From positions 62,001 through 126,000 of the forward strand of contig QWHH01000004.1 in NCBI GenBank assembly GCA_021404785.1: 64,000 nucleotides of DNA. The letters are read 5' to 3'. The stretch comes from Lysobacterales bacterium PRO7. GTDB taxonomy: Bacteria; Pseudomonadota; Gammaproteobacteria; Xanthomonadales; Rhodanobacteraceae. Below the pieces are notes generated by a model that saw nothing but the letters and a program-made list of their open reading frames with translations, was not told the origin of the DNA and did not search any database. Shown here one piece after another: positions 62,990-64,000 of this stretch (its first letter is position 1; each line of letters opens with the position of its first letter). Made by a program: the position numbers and the translations under genes.

Positions 62990-64000
62990 ATGCAATCGCG
63001 CCGTGGAATTTCCGTCAAGCCGCTGGCTGCGGCGTTGACCATCGCATTGGGCGTCGCGGGTACGGGCGCCAGCGCCGGAACCCCTTCCAATTTCACCTTC
63101 GCCGTACAGATGCAGGCATTCAAGAATGCCGTGGCGCAAGTCAGGCTGGACTACGCCAAGAACCCGCAGTAGTTCAGGTTATTCCAGAAAGCGCCGTCGC
63201 ACTCGGTAACATTCGCAAAGCGCCACAAGCAGAAGATCGCCGCTCCGGCAGCGACGGTCGCGGTCACCAGTTGCGTCGATAACGCGAGCAGCGCGACGAC
63301 GGCAGGAACGTTGCGTTACGCCGTGATCAATGCCGCCAATGGCGACGCGATCGACCTGTCCGCCTGCAATGGCAGCACGATCACCTTGACCCAGGGTGCG
63401 CTGCCGGTCGGCGTGGACGACCTGTCGATCAGCGCCGGTGCGGGTAATCGCGTCACCATCGACGGCAATGCCGCCGACCGCGTGTTTTACCTCGCCGGTC
63501 CGGGGACTGGCTCGAACAACGTACTGGCCCTGAGCTATCTCACCATACGCAACGGCAAGGCGCCGCTGATCACGAGCGGTAGTCCTGCGACCAGTGCTGC
63601 CGCGGGCGGCTGCATCCTGTCGATGAAGGATGGCATCGCCCTGTACAACTCTACCGTGACGGGTTGCCAGGCTGTCAATCCCAATGGCGTCGCCGAAGGC
63701 GGCGGCATCCTGGCCTACGACGGTTTGTACATGTACGCGAGCACGATCTCGAACAACGTGGTCAGTTCGGGGAAAACCGGAACCGGTACGAGCAAATACG
63801 GCGCGGTCGGCGGCGGCGCGATCACGCAGGGGCCGGCATATCTGTATTCCTCCAGCCACATCGATGGCAACTCCGTTACCGTTTCCGGTGGCGGACAAAT
63901 CGCCGATGCCGGTGGCTTGTTCACCTTGTCGCCGGCAAAGGTGTACTACAGCACGATCGCCAACAATTCCGTGCGGATGAGCGCGGGTACTGGCAACGGT
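62990..64000 (+). pseudogene. Tandem paralogue of the beta-helix gene, split by in-frame TAG (runs off window)
   Basis: The frame begins at ATG 62990 with a signal peptide (MQSRRGISVKPLAAALTIAL) and reads to an amber TAG at 63170-63172, preceded by CAG. The same frame then stays open to the last base (276 codons), and encodes a beta-helix domain homologous to the previous gene: VAVTSCVDNASSATTAGTLR, ITLTQGALPVGVDDLSISAG, NAADRVFYLAG. The pattern is most simply a CAG to TAG change in a run of Gln codons, making this a pseudogene. Readthrough of the TAG or a sequencing error would be alternatives. The 3' end lies outside the window. Confidence 0.8.

Overview
The window is GC-rich chromosomal DNA from a gammaproteobacterium, most likely of the Xanthomonadales (Lysobacterales), family Rhodanobacteraceae or a close relative such as Dokdonella. 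That placement is an inference from gene content and order: a complete Chp pilus chemotaxis cluster facing gshB-tonB-algH-ruvX, an aroK-aroB-SPOR-hemE run, an Xps-like type II secretion block, an exosortase H, and many secreted beta-helix proteins. I see no rRNA, tRNA, CRISPR array, phage or insertion sequence.

Region 1 (1-6443) holds the 5' part of a large secreted repeat protein on the minus strand, which ends in an IPTL-type exosortase sorting tail. It is divergent from a hybrid histidine kinase with a sensor propeller. Region 2 (6429-11722) holds hemE, a SPOR protein, a WGR protein, aroB and aroK on the minus strand, and xrtH, a dodecin and pdxH on the plus strand. Region 3 (11741-17748) holds a glycine-rich PGRS-like secreted protein, yggT, proC and two unrecognised secreted proteins, all minus. 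Region 4 (17897-22865) holds an ECF sigma factor, its partner Ser/Thr kinase and a secreted beta-helix protein.

Region 5 (22902-31582) holds yggS, the pilus retraction ATPases pilT and pilU, an orphan lipoprotein, and a minus-strand run gshB-tonB-algH-ruvX-pyrB. Region 6 (31925-44989) is the Chp operon pilG-pilH-pilI-pilJ-pilK-chpA-chpB-chpC, which controls twitching and surface sensing through PilT/PilU and the extension motor. Region 7 (45008-54890) holds rsmE and bioA (minus) and the pseudopilin and inner-membrane platform genes of a type II secretion system (gspG to gspN), with a lipoprotein adenosine deaminase inserted between gspK and gspL. Region 8 (54986-64000) holds an M16 protease, nudE-cysQ-mazG, a MAPEG protein, a DUF486 protein, a PilZ protein and two tandem beta-helix paralogues at the right edge. 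The first has a sorting tail and the second is split by an in-frame amber codon.

The common theme is the cell surface: type IV pilus control, type II secretion, exosortase sorting and several large secreted repeat proteins. Two near-identical 87-bp palindromic repeats and short identical promoter-like elements are the most notable non-coding signals. Many long open frames lie antisense to real genes and are GC-driven shadows.
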